Source of the DNA: Favolaschia claudopus
Lineage: Eukaryota; Basidiomycota; Agaricomycetes; Agaricales; Mycenaceae
Direction of reading: 5' to 3'
NCBI GenBank assembly: GCA_037176885.1
Contig: JAWWNJ010000035.1
Span: forward strand, 1,364,001 to 1,428,000
DNA length: 64,000 nucleotides
Position numbers and translations under genes: made by a program. Of this stretch, positions 49,106 through 59,544 are shown piece after piece (within the stretch, counting starts at the first letter, position 1; every line of letters starts with the position of its first letter). Under the pieces are notes generated by a model. It saw only the letters and a list, made by a program, of their open reading frames with translations. It searched no databases and was not told where the DNA came from.

Positions 49106-49113
49106 TATAAAAA
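49106..49113 (+). promoter_or_regulatory. TATA box of P450-like copy 2
   Basis: TATAAAAA 37-44 bp before the start codon, in the same AAGTATAAAAAGTAC context as copy 1. Confidence 0.65.
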
Positions 49114-49149
49114 GTACAGGTGAGTTGTCCAATTCCATGTCAGAGAAAC

Positions 49150-50358
49150 ATGCCCCCCACTAACCTCGTACTCCCTGTGATATGCATATGCGCGGCGATT
49201 ATTATTTTCTTTTTACTCGCACAATTTACGAGTTTCAGGCAACGGCCTACCCTCCACCGCACTCCTGCAGCGGTCCGCTCCCTCCTCGACCCTATCGACC
49301 GTCCGTCAATGGACACTTTGCTTAACTCGCGAGCTTCCCCTAACTCCCGCCTCATCCGCGCTTTCCATCTATCCAACACCTTCGTCAGTTCCGACCCCAC
49401 TGTTCACACAAACTTCAATCACAACTCTGTCTCCCTCATCCGTGTTGCGGAGAAGAACTGGCCGCGTTTCAGCGACATTGCTTTGCAGGCCGCCGAGCTA
49501 GCCCTTCCGAACGACTTCACCACCCCATTTCATGTCTACGTCGGTGCGGTCACCCTTCGCACTATTATCACAGGTCTTTTGCTTCCGGACGCAGATGTTG
49601 CGTCCCTCGACGCGAACGATGTCAACATCGTCGCCGAATTAATAACTGAGCTTTGGATTCTTTCAAAGAAACCAGCCCAAATCCCCGAGCAACTCCTGGA
49701 AACGCTCAACTTCCATGTTCGACGCCTGGTCCCGGACCAGGCGCAGTATCCGAAGCCCCTAGATTTCATCATCCCTACTTGGGAGACACTTTGGCGCGTC
49801 ATCGCAGCGACTCTTGCTTGTGTGCACGGCAATATAGCTGTGCGCCAAACCTTTCTAGATTTGAATGAGAATCCGAATCTAGATCAATTCTCCACGCCGA
49901 AGCAGGAAGGCAGCTCACCAAGCGCCAGAGATATCATCTGCGAGTCGCTACGACTCTATCCGCCGGTTAAGCGTATAACTCGGCATATTTTTAACCAGCC
50001 TCTACTCACCAGATTTCTTCCCCGCTTTCTGGCTTCCACAATTCCTCCATATTGTGAAACTCATGTGGCTGACATTGAAAGCGCCCAGCGCTCAGATCAT
50101 TGGGAAACCAGTTCATCGAGCCCCGAAACCTTTGATGGTGCCCGGTTCCTCGACCCGACTCGGAAAGCCAGCGATCTATTGGCTTTTGGAGCCGGGCCAC
50201 TGAAATGCAGGGCCATTAATTGGGCGCCTATGGCCGCAGCTGTTATCGTTGGCGCGATCCTGAACACTGTGGACGAAGTGAAGTACACTATCGTTCAAGG
50301 GAACAGTATTGGTGATCGAGGGGGTTGGGATGGTTGGGAGGTGCGCAAGGCGGCTTAA
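49150..50358 (+). CDS. Short intronless cytochrome P450-like protein, copy 2
   Basis: Single-exon gene of 402 residues, paralogue of 29259-30476. The first real ATG is at 49150 (MPPTNLVLPVICICAAIIIF), where the anchor helix begins; the open frame continues upstream without ATG. The same landmarks are present: I-helix PTWETLWRVIA, ExxR in ESLRLYPPVKRITRH, FDGARFLD, and the haem loop FGAGPLKCRAINWAPM. Differences from copy 1 are mostly single substitutions spread along the gene, with two indels of one or two codons (for example DPTRKASD against DRTGTRKPSD), so both copies have kept an open frame, which suggests that both are under selection. Substrate and activity unknown. Confidence 0.82.
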   Translation: MPPTNLVLPVICICAAIIIFFLLAQFTSFRQRPTLHRTPAAVRSLLDPIDRPSMDTLLNSRASPNSRLIRAFHLSNTFVSSDPTVHTNFNHNSVSLIRVAEKNWPRFSDIALQAAELALPNDFTTPFHVYVGAVTLRTIITGLLLPDADVASLDANDVNIVAELITELWILSKKPAQIPEQLLETLNFHVRRLVPDQAQYPKPLDFIIPTWETLWRVIAATLACVHGNIAVRQTFLDLNENPNLDQFSTPKQEGSSPSARDIICESLRLYPPVKRITRHIFNQPLLTRFLPRFLASTIPPYCETHVADIESAQRSDHWETSSSSPETFDGARFLDPTRKASDLLAFGAGPLKCRAINWAPMAAAVIVGAILNTVDEVKYTIVQGNSIGDRGGWDGWEVRKAA

Positions 50359-50450
50359 GCAGCCTCGCGGGTATGTATGGGCGTCAGAATGTCCTTGCGC
50401 TGCCCTCACGATCCATCCGCAGTGGAAGCTGTATTTCTTTTTCACTCTTC

Positions 50451-51166
50451 TCTTTCTCGGTCCGGCTTCTCAATTTCTCCATCCTACGATACGTATATTT
50501 TGGAACATTATGCTTGTTGATTCTATGCTCTGTCCTTTGTACTAACTTGCTTTGCGATGGAACTTTGTGTCTGTTCATCTGAATATAAGTTACCAAATAC
50601 ACGATTACCTAAATTTATGTCTACGCTCAGAAATCAGAATAAAGCAGTACTTACCCGATGCATAACACTACGCAGCAAAGCTCGAGGCCTTGAAGCCTTT
50701 AGGACTGCCATTCTTATGCTAAAGCACGACGATGGCGTGTCAACCCGAATCCGAACGCCTGTGCGGCATCACGTGGGCGCGTTGCGCCGGACCTTGCCGG
50801 GATTCGCGGTGGCGTGACCTTGTGAGCAGTAGTGCAGTGTCACGTCGTTAGTGTTCGGCTAGCTTCCGACGCCAACACCTAGCCCGTTTAGAATTTCAGG
50901 TAACCCGAATCGACCCGGTCCTAACCCGACCCGGCGAGTTACTTGAATGTCTCAAGTTGGCTTTCATCTGAGAGCAGCGGCTGAGGTTCCGTCTGCGACT
51001 AAGGCTCCAATACGCGAAAGTTTACGAATCTGAAAACTATAATTCAACGGATGTTTTCCCGCAGAAAATTCCGTTTATGCGCTGATGAGTAAGCCTTCTT
51101 CCCCCTCGGTATAAAAACAGCAACGAGGGACTCGCAACCGCACCAGTGACATATTTCCGTCGCACA
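50451..51166. promoter_or_regulatory. Upstream region of the NmrA-like gene with TATA box
   Basis: No gene seen. TATAAAAA at 51110-51117 stands 50-57 bp before the start codon at 51167. Confidence 0.5.
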
Positions 51167-52482
51167 ATGTCTTCGTCCAGAATCGTCTCAGTCTTTGGTG
51201 CTACCGGCGTCCAAGGTACAGTGACTTTTTCAGATCGTATCATGAGATTGGTAAACCCCTTGCAGGTTCTGCTGTGATAGATCGACTGCTCAAGGACGGA
51301 TCGTTCAGTCCGCGTGCGATCACCAGAAATCCCGACTCAGAAGCCGCTTCAAAGCTGAAGTCCCAAGGTATCGAAATTGCGAAAGGGGATGCGGGGGACA
51401 AAGCTTCCCTCGTCGATGCGTTGCGAGGCAGCGAAGCCGTATTTATGGCAAGTTCACGAATCAAATTATTATCATATTTCAAACTTACTGGTACCAAGAT
51501 GACTTTGCCGGTTGTTCCTGAATTCGGAGGAAAGGGTCCCGGTGAAGTCACGCAGGGAAAGAACATCATCGATGCGGCGAAAGAAGTGGGAGTCAAATTT
51601 ATAATTTTCACGTACGTCTCAAGTTCCTCCACTACCACTGCCGACTTGTCCACTGACTCTAGATCTCGTATAGCTCGCTGCCAGACGTGAGCAAGTTATC
51701 GGGAGGAAAATACGCGGACAACATACCAGGTCACAGCGGTAAGCACTCGTAAACAGGGTTGACATCGAGGACTGATTATTGTCGAAATAGACAAGCAAAT
51801 AGTCCAGGAATACCTCAAATCGTCCGGCATCGACTACACGGTGTTTTACCTTGGCGGATTTCTGGAGAACTTTTTGAGGTAAGTTGTTGGCCTCTGCCAT
51901 ATTCTTTGGACCATTAATTCTGCTTCAACAGCCCCCCTGGGCCGCGAAACTTCATGCGTAAAACTGATACGGGGTACAACATAGTTGTCCCGTTGTACAG
52001 TGCCGAGTCCCTCGCCACTTTCACCTGGATCCAGAGGGACTTGGCAGAGTCAACTCTCGCTGTCTTGAAAAACTATACAGATACTTCGAAAGGTATCTCA
52101 GGAATGGCGTACCCGCTCGTTACTGCGAACATATTGTATCCCGCCCTCGCTGAAATTTTTGCTAAAGGTAAAAGAAATCATTAACTCATGAGACGAATTG
52201 ATCATGGATACATACGTACCTAAACAGGACTTGGCGTGGAGGTCAAATTCACCACTGGACCTCCAAGCGGAATCTCCATGCTTGACAACATGGTGGGCTC
52301 TCAATGATTTGAGGTTGAATTGACGATAATCATGTTGTCAGTTCGCCGTTCGTTCTGAGAACGATGGATTGCCGGAATTTAAGGAGAATGCGGTGCCAAA
52401 TCCATCCCTTGTTGCGCTGGGTGCAAAGTTCGGGACTGTGGAAGAGTTCGTTGAGACGGAGTTGAAGAGACGTTATCAGTAA
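51167..52482 (+). CDS. NmrA-like NAD(P)-binding protein
   Basis: Atypical short-chain dehydrogenase fold of the NmrA/HSCARG family, usually a redox sensor or oxidoreductase that binds NADP(H). The first exon and second join to give the dinucleotide loop FGATGVQGSAV (G-x2-G-x2-G). Next come IDRLLKDGSFSPRAITRNPDS, GDAGDKASLVDALRGSEAVFM, GPGEVTQGKNIIDAAKEVGVKFIIFT, SLPDVSKLSGGKY, VQEYLKSSGIDYTVFYLGGFLENFL and the C-terminal NPSLVALGAKFGTVEEFVE before the stop at 52482. Intron 51448-51498 has a GC donor and is 51 nt with no in-frame stop, so a read-through product would carry 17 extra residues. About 300 residues, normal for the family. Target pathway unknown. Confidence 0.88.
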
Positions 52483-53259
52483 TTGGAGCTGAGCCGCGGC
52501 TGCCAGTGAACGACTCATGAGCGAGTTTCAAGTCGGAAAATTGGCGTAGATCTGATAGAGGTTCAGAAAACGAATAAAATGCTGTCATGTTCAGATTTTG
52601 AAGTACGATTGTGGCATGGGCGTGAATCTTGACTTAGTCTTTGAAAAGTTGAAAGAGTCGGACCGATCATGATTCATGACTCAGCGGAACCATTATTCGT
52701 GCTGACCCAGACGACGAGTATAGATGGCGCGGGAGTTCAAGGCCAGCGACTAGACAAAAAATGCAGAAATTCCTAGTCAATGTTCATTCGTTAAATTCGT
52801 TGAACTGTGGTTGTTGTGGTTCAAACAGAAGATACGTACTCGTCACTGCCACCGCCATGACCAATGCCCGCCAAGGCCCGCCACCAATTCGCCAAGGAAA
52901 TGATCGTTTGATGCGGTAACGCTGTTCGGTTCGGCTAGCGCTGCTTGGTTCCTCAGTTCCCGTCTTGCTTGAGTAATTCTCAAAAGTCCCTTGCCGCTCG
53001 TCTGCCCTCGATTCCTCAAGACAATCTTTTCGCCGAATGTCTCGAGAACATGAACTGAATCTCTCACAAAAAAATTGAGGGAGCTCGTCGCTTGGATGGG
53101 ATAGTTTTCAATGTGTTTCACTGTTCACATCGTGCCCTGTCGCTCTCTCTGATGGCTACCGAGAATATATAACCTTGAACCGACTGTATTCATCCATTCA
53201 TTCGTTTTCTTCACCCCTCTACCCCGTTCTTGCATTTTCTCCTTCCTTTTTCTTTCGAA
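52483..53259. promoter_or_regulatory. Intergenic; promoter of the secreted protein with TATA box
   Basis: No gene seen. ATATATAA at 53165-53172 lies about 90 bp before the ATG at 53260; the leader between them is strongly pyrimidine-rich (TTCACCCCTCTACCC, TTTTCTCCTTCC). Confidence 0.5.
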
Positions 53260-54098
53260 ATGAAGTCTTTTGCTGCCTCCGCCATCCTTGCTTCTTTCAT
53301 TCTTTCGGCGAACTGCAGAGTAGTTGATCTTTCTCTCAGAGGTGCGTTATCCATTGTAAGCCGCGAACGAGCGACTCAACCGTTCTACAGACGATTCGTA
53401 TCCCGCAAACTTCAAGCCCAACTTCAACTCCGAGTTCAGCGTCGTCATCCAAAAACCCCTCTCCACTGTCTTCCCCGTTCTGGGTACCAGCCAAGGACTC
53501 TGCAAGCACATCCTTCTCGAGTCGATTGCATCCGACTGTAACGCCGGCGCGACCGATTCTGTCGCTGTCTCGGGCAATCTCGAAGACGCCTTTGTACGCA
53601 CAGCAGCTGCTGCCTCCGATGGGCAGGGTCTCCCCAGAACGCAATTTTCGTTCATCGAAACCATCAAGATCATCCCAGGGCTGTCCTTCCTAGACGTGAA
53701 GGTGCACCTGAATGGCACCTACACCTCGGATGCGACGAGGAAGGTCCTTCTCTACGAGACTTCGTCCGGTGAGCAGCGCCTCCGTTTATATTTTGGCTTC
53801 GTACTCAGCGGTGAATAGACAAGTCTGTCGTAGTCAAGAAGGTTCGCCGATTCGAAGAGGCGGATGGTGGAGCTTCCACCAAGGTGTCAGAGTCTATCAA
53901 CGGTCAGGTTTTCATCCTTGAACAGTGAGTCATGCATCGCTATGTATTCAGTGCCTAACTCACCGCATTTCTCCAGACCGATTACCCAGTCTCAGGCTCG
54001 GACTGCTCACCAGTGCGTGTTCATCTATCATCGACTGCCATGATGCTGACCCCTTGATCAGAGCTCAGATGAACCTCTATCATACGCTATTTGAGTAG
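53260..54098 (+). CDS. Secreted basidiomycete protein of unknown function
   Basis: Signal peptide MKSFAASAILASFILSANCR; the short first exon is joined to YPANFKPNFNSEFSVVIQKPLS... by an intron at about 53342-53391. The mature part reads VFPVLGTSQGLCKHILLESI, DCNAGATDSVAVSGNLED, RTQFSFIETIKIIPGLSFLDVKVHL, NGTYTSD (glycosylation sequon), RKVLLYETSSG, KKVRRFEEADGG and TKVSESINGQ, and ends HQAQMNLYHTLFE. From memory this resembles a family common in mushrooms that ends in a similar HMELYHTLF motif; the alternating beta pattern could be a START/SRPBCC-like fold, but that is inference. Five exons, all in frame. No catalytic motif seen. Confidence 0.75.
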
Positions 54099-54359
54099 AT
54101 GTGACGCGTCGCTAATGCTTTGAAGTATAGTATGTCGGGGATATAATCGCCTTATCTACGCTTTTCTTAATTATATTCGCTCGTTTGGGGACAAGGGTTC
54201 TTTATTTTTCATAGTGTGCTGCATCTAAGAGTTGCCGAAAAAGTTCAAGACGCGCACTTCACTTGGGCTGGGGCCGACTTGACGCCGAGATGAAGCTCAT
54301 CACTGGCACCTGATCGCGAAGCGCGCGTCTTCGTCTTTGCTCCCACTCACCCTCAAGTC

Positions 54360-55291
54360 ATGTCGGCGCTCGTTTCTGCAGGCCATTATCAAGAGATAAA
54401 CGAGCCACTCCGACCGGTTCGCTGCGATAACTGCGGCAAGACGGCCAAAGATGTAGGCAAGTCGAAATTGAGTATCTGCTCCGCATGCGCTAGTGCACCG
54501 TACTGCTCTGGTGAGAAAGCTCGATCGTCCTACTCCCGGTCTGACCTTGTCGTCAGTCGAATGTCAACGCCAGAATTGGAAGACACATAAAGTCCACCGG
54601 TTCGCACCGGCTTGCTCCTGCTGTGTCTGAAGGTAATCTGCATTTGTATCAGCAAGCAGGTTACGAGTGGAGATCTTACGCGCCAAGCACTGTCCTCCGT
54701 CGCCGGCGATATAGGTGACGGTCAGCGTCAAGGAAATAGGACAATGTAAGTGGGTTGGTAGGCGTCTCGCCAACTATCAACTAATTATAATCCGCTGCTA
54801 ACCTAGGGGCCAAGTGCTTCAGGACCTCGGAGCGTGGGCTCAAGTTCATAATGGGTTTGTCTACATCTCCCGCATCGCATCTTTTTGACTGAGGCAGTTT
54901 TCGACTTTCGACTTGACAAAGTGAAAGCATAACCGTCGCCGCCTGGCACGCTTTGGGTCTCGTTAACGATCTCAACGCACGCAAATCCAACGTTCTCCTC
55001 CTCGGTCTTTGCAGAACATCGTCCAACGAACCGAAAACGTTCTACACACTCAAAGACGCGTGTGCTCTACCTATGACAGAGGTCAGACGCATTTTTAAAA
55101 ATCGCTCTGGAGGCTGTGGCAGTCCCTCTCGAATGCTTAAAGACGCGGAGGCGGAGCATCAGGGGAATGGGCACATTGGTGGCATGCTCGTGGTCAGTTT
55201 TGAGCAATCCCCCACTGACGAGAGGCCAATTGCGGAGGCTGTGGCCAAGGTTCGCCATAATACCTTTCGCGTGCAATGCCTTCGCGTCTGA
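54360..55291 (+). CDS. Second MYND-type zinc finger protein
   Basis: The first two exons form a MYND finger near the N-terminus: C-D-N-C, then after 14 residues C-S-A-C, then Y-C-S-V-E-C and W-K-T-H-K. The last expected ligand is not clear: HKVHR is followed by an intron, so H-x3-C may be lost or displaced. Downstream exons (about 54651-54722, 54783-54841, 54930-55291) give QVTSGDLTRQALSSVAGDIG, QVLQDLGAWAQVHNG, SITVAAWHALGLVNDLNARKS, NVLLLGLCRTSSNE and a C-terminal part ending in FRVQCLRV. This N-terminal finger with the WHALGL block is unlike the C-terminal finger of the gene at 2084. Zinc-dependent protein binding is likely; the partner is unknown. Confidence 0.78.
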
Positions 55292-55689
55292 CGAATGCTC
55301 TTCTTTGAAATACGCCTACTAGATGTCGACCATGGTGTTTCAGCCTCTCGGTGTATTCGAGGTCCATCGCAATGCTTTTAGACGCCTTGGTCAGGTTGGG
55401 TTTTATATTCAAATGATGATGACCACCATTCTCATGTTCAAAATTCTAGCTCTCTGAGGAAGCTTGGAAGGCATGTCTTGGAAATGCACTGCGAGGCGGA
55501 AAGTTCTATCCGTTTTTTCGCCCAGCTTAGTGGTACAGTCGTGACTGTAAGCAGAGGATATGAGGTTCAGATCTAGTACATATTTATTTCGACTACGCAG
55601 TAAATTTTGATTTTGATTTCTTTCTTACCGCGGCTTGCTACAGGGGGAGACGGTGAGTTGTATGTCAGTTTGATGTCAGTCTACTGAAC
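55292..55689. other. Intergenic, no supported gene
   Basis: 3' flank of the MYND gene; nothing recognised up to the foldback element. Confidence 0.45.
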
Positions 55690-55691
55690 TA

Positions 55692-56122
55692 AGATATACC
55701 TCATCCATAGGCAGCTAGCTGTGACCGTGACGGGTCACAAAAGCCTATTTTTCGACCATCTCCCTCATATTTTGACAACGAAGACGAAAATAGAAAATTC
55801 CTTCCGTTAATCGACAGACAGGTATCCTGACTATGTCCTCCCAAAACTACAAGGCAATTGGGGAAGTATTGGTGGAGGAGATAGAATTTTAGTCAGACCA
55901 GTCACAAAATTGGGATTTAACAGGATTCCCGATCAAAATTCTATCTCCTCTGCCAATATTGCCTCAGTCGCCTTGTAATTTTGGGATAATTGAGCCAGAC
56001 TACCTTTCCGTCGATTCACGGAACGGATTTCTTATTTTCGTCCCCGTTGTCGAGATATGAGGGAGATGGTCGAAAGTGTGACGCTGTGACAGGAGCTAGC
56101 TGCGTATGGATGAGGCATATCT
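55692..56122. repeat. Second foldback MITE with TA target-site duplication
   Basis: A 431-bp imperfect palindrome with arms of about 190 bp. Pairing blocks include AGATAT(A/G)CCTCATCCATA, GCAGCTAGCT, TTTCGACCATCTCCCTCATAT and GGAGATAGAATTTT. TA flanks both ends (55690-55691 and 56123-56124). The arm sequence is unrelated to the element at 20848, so it is a separate family. There is no coding capacity. It sits 260 bp upstream of the metalloprotease start. Confidence 0.78.
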
Positions 56123-56280
56123 TATCTGCTCAGGCTCACACGTGCACTGGGACCGGAATTTCCATTTCCGGCTCGGGCACTTGCTTCCGGCATCAACACC
56201 GTCGATCTTCCAGTTCATAATCAAGATCATCCGTCCAGAGGTTCGCGCACTCCGACACACCCATGAAACGAGCTGATGTT

Positions 56281-56298
56281 GGGCAACGGTCGTTGCCC
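56281..56298 (+). promoter_or_regulatory. Hairpin in the probable leader of the metalloprotease gene
   Basis: GGGCAACGGTCGTTGCCC is a perfect palindrome (7-bp stem, 4-nt loop) about 86 bp before the start codon, followed by a CT-rich tract of TTTCTC repeats (56324-56370). An ATG at 56263 opens a 64-codon frame that runs through the hairpin and ends at 56457, past and out of frame with the main start. Regulatory meaning is inference. Confidence 0.4.
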
Positions 56299-56383
56299 AG
56301 CCTCGTCTACATCATTTATCTGAGCCTCTTTCTCTTTCTCTTTCTCTTTCTTTCTTCTTATCTTTCTACTTCGAACAGTCGCC

Positions 56384-57855
56384 ATGACCTCGCACCGTCT
56401 TTTGAGTGCTTTTCTCCTTCTTGCGGCGTCAACAGCTTCTTCCTTTGTCCTGTCTGACGACCCAGGCTCTTGCGGGAGCCACGTCCAGTCCGACCATCAG
56501 CACGCCATCCGCGCTCAATTCGCTCTTGATCGACGCGCCTCACTCATTCCCCGGGCTGCTGTCCCCGACTGTGCTAACGCTGAGCCCGCGGCTGCTAAGC
56601 TGAATCTCCATTGGCACGTCATCTATGCCAACGAGACCTACGACGGCGGTTTCCTGACGTACGACGGGCTCCCTGCATTCTATTCACCCACCGGCAAATA
56701 ACATCGTTTTAGTGACAAGCAAATTGCTGACCAAATGACCTTCCTCAATTCCGAGTGGGGAAAATTTATACCCGGCCTCCAGATCGCGCTCGTAAATACC
56801 ACTCGCACGAAAAACGAAGATGGTTTTATCTACGCGCGCGAGAAGGTCAGCGACATCCGTACCGGCATCGTCACTTCTCTGCACACGGGAGGTGCGCTGG
56901 ACATCAATGTCTACTCCGTCAGTGAGTACAGTTTCGATGTTCGACTATCACAAAACTCTCAAAGCGAAATCGCAGGTTTCACATTCGTTCCTGATCTGCG
57001 GGGATTTTCTTCATTTCCTTGGGATTTCAAGAATGATACCGTGAATGATGGTGCGCTCATATTTTGTTCAAATCAGCCCTTCGTCACAGTAATCAGGTAT
57101 CTTTCTCAAATGGAATTCGCTTCCTGGTGGCAGTTTGAAGAGCAACGGAGGCTCTCTTGTGCACGAGGTCGGTCACTGGCTTGGGTACGCCTTATTTCTC
57201 TTCCAATTTCGCTTCAAACAACGCCGAAATATACTATGCTAAGACTTTACCATACCTGGCAAGACGGCTGTCAATCGCCCAACGATGAGGTGGACGACAC
57301 GCCCGCCGAAGACCCTATCAACGCCAATCGCGGATTGCAAACTTGCCCTGCATCGTTTGACTCCTGTCCCGATATGCCAGGACAAGACCCTATTCATAAT
57401 TAGTGAGCTATACTGTAGGTATAAAATATCCTCCCTTCTGAACGATATTCGTATAGCATGACCTATGCCGGGGACGATTGCCGCACAGAATTTACTAAAG
57501 GACAGGTTGCTGTACGTGATTGTTTTTTTTCCTAGTTCCTCTACCCTGTCGCCCTCATTTTCTGAATACTCGCATTGCTACACAGCGTGTCCTCGAGCAA
57601 AGCGGAACATATCGCTCGCTCGCGTTTGCCTGTCCCTCGAATGAGAAGGGTAGTGGGGACAACTCAAGTGGGGTCGGCGTTCGCTCAAACTCGGAATCCT
57701 CCTCAGCCCCCGCTAGCTCTCCTTCCAACGACGCAGACCAAAGTAACAAAAACCAAACGACTGGGTCCAGCGGAGCTCTTGGCCTCTTTCCATCCACCCT
57801 GAGCAGTTTGGTTGCGTCAGTGGCGATCATTGCAGGGTGCATCAGATTTTCGTAG
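56384..57855 (+). CDS. Secreted M43 pappalysin-like metalloprotease, possibly GPI-anchored
   Basis: Zinc endopeptidase. Signal peptide MTSHRLLSAFLLLAASTASS; then LNLHWHVIYANETYDGGFL, joined across the intron at about 56656-56714 to DKQIADQMTFLNSEWGKF. Further LVNTTRTKNEDG, IVTSLHTGGALDINVYSV, GFTFVPDLRGFSSFPWDF and, across two more introns, SLVHEVGHWLGLYHTWQDG: the HExxHxxGxxH zinc motif is complete. Then DDTPAEDP, the Cys-rich FDSCPDMPGQDPIHN, and the Met-turn YMTYAGDDCRTEFTKGQ. Unlike the shortest members it continues with a Ser/Asn-rich stretch (SSGVGVRSNSESSSAPASS) and a hydrophobic end (LFPSTLSSLVASVAIIAGCI), which looks like a GPI-attachment signal. An overlapping upstream frame and a MITE lie in its 5' region. 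Confidence 0.9.
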
Positions 57856-58120
57856 TTAATGACTGAGATTCAATCTAATTCATCTCGCGTGCTCATTTAA
57901 ATCTGCAGGTGCGATAGCCTCTCTCTATCGCTTTTTCACTTAGATACGGGAACGCACGAGACACTCCAGTTCTTCGACAAAGTCGCTGTCGATCAAACAC
58001 CGATGTTCAACTTCACCTCGTAATTAATACAAGTGTTGAAATTATACGGAGAGGTCCCATTGCACACAAATCAAGCAAGGCACCAGAACATAATATTTCA
58101 CTCTCATCCTGCCCTACAAT

Positions 58121-59544
58121 TCAAAGTTTTACTTGGGCAGCGATGCGCTGGCGAGTAAATCGCCCTCCGCCATCCACAATAATCTGCGCGCCAGTGACAT
58201 GGGCCGCAGCGGGGGAAGCGAGGAAAAGCGCCACACCGGCCATGTCTTCCGTCTTGCCAATGCGACCTATCTATATGTTAGCCGCGAAACAAGGCGATGC
58301 AGATGAAGAAAATCGATCACCTGTCGGCTGCCCAATAGCTATTGTCTCCTCGCCGGCCTTTTGGAGGCCAAATGCCGTCATCTTGCTCGGGAAAAAGCTT
58401 TCTCGTGTCGTTAAGAATTCAAATCGAGGAATATAACAGCATACCCTGGGAGGATGGCGTTTACGCTGAGGAGCGAGATTAGTTTAACTCTGCCGTTTGA
58501 GAATGAGAAGATACATACGTGACTTGACTGGGACCCAGCTTTACTGCGAGTTGTGTGGTGAGATGATTTACTACAAGGGTTTAGACAGCGGCAGCTGGAC
58601 TTGAAGGTAAGGATGTTTACCTGCTGCCTTACTAGGCTGGTCTGTTGAGAAGATCAGAGGATGCGTATTTCGGGTGATTGAATGGATTTCGTACAGCTCC
58701 AGGTCCCATTGCCGTCCCCGCTCAATAGATTTTCGCTATGGGGAACAACAGAATCTGTGGAAGAGATATTGATGACGCGACCCGGATCATGAGCAGTAGC
58801 GCCTTTCATGAGGTAGTCCGTTAGCCTGTTTTTGACATGAAAATCGGGAGAAAAAACAATTAGGAAATTTGAGGTACCCAGCAGTCACTAAAAACAGAAT
58901 CAGCATCACTTTGACAGACTGCGAGTTTCAACCAACTGTAAAAGATGCTTTTGACATTGACAGCAAATACATTGTCCCAGCCCTTCTCCTCAGGGAAGTT
59001 GTCGAATGGGGCACCCCAGGAAACTCCAGAATTATTGACGAGGACATGCAATTTCGACTCGCGTTTTTTGAACTCAGATATGAGAGCATCGCAGCCAGCT
59101 TTTGACTGCTAGGCGTAAGCGACTTGCACAGTATGAATGTGACGCGAATTTACCCCAACATTAGCTACAATGCAATGAGCCTTCCCACCCCCCAGTTTGT
59201 TAAGGTCTTGGATAGCCTGGCAGTAAAGCCGTCATTGACGAACGAAAAGATGATGTCAAATGAACACACTTCTTTGAGTTGAGACTCTTTTCTGGCTGCA
59301 ATATATACCGTAGCACCGTTTTCAACGAAGCCAGCCGCTATCATCTTTCCGATACCGGATCCTCCTCCCGTCACCAGAACTGCAAATGAGTTACGAAAGT
59401 GAGATGCGGGTAATTGAAGTAATTGGAAATTCCCCAGAAATTCACCTATCCTTCCTTGTACATCGAAGAGAGATGACGAAGCTATTTTCTGGGTCAATCA
59501 TCCGTGTGGAAAGCCATGCCATATTTCTTACCTAGCGTGGACAT
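58121..59544 (-). CDS. Short-chain dehydrogenase/reductase, copy 1
   Basis: Classical NAD(P)-dependent SDR. The start at 59544 gives MSTLASSSLFDVQGRIVLVTGGGSGIGKM after splicing, with the T-G-x3-G-I-G cofactor loop. Next VYIAARKESQLKEV, VHVLVNNSGVSWGAPFDNFPEEKGWDNVFAVNVKSIFY (N-N-S-G), RVINISSTDSVV with the catalytic Ser, and the active-site Tyr and Lys in GTWSYQPSKAAVNHLT, where an intron splits the Tyr codon (donor at about 58699). The C-terminus is VTGAQIIVDGGGRFTRQ and stop at 58121. Eight or so exons. The paralogue at 61813-63184 has the same intron in the Tyr codon. Such SDRs are often labelled 3-oxoacyl-reductase/RhlG-like, but the substrate is unknown. Confidence 0.88.

Larger units (their letters stand above)
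48885..50450 (+). repeat. Right arm of inverted segmental duplication
   Basis: Reverse-orientation match of 29180-30745, covering the second P450-like gene with its promoter and flanks. About 18.1 kb of unrelated sequence lies between the arms, so the two genes point away from each other. Confidence 0.85.
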
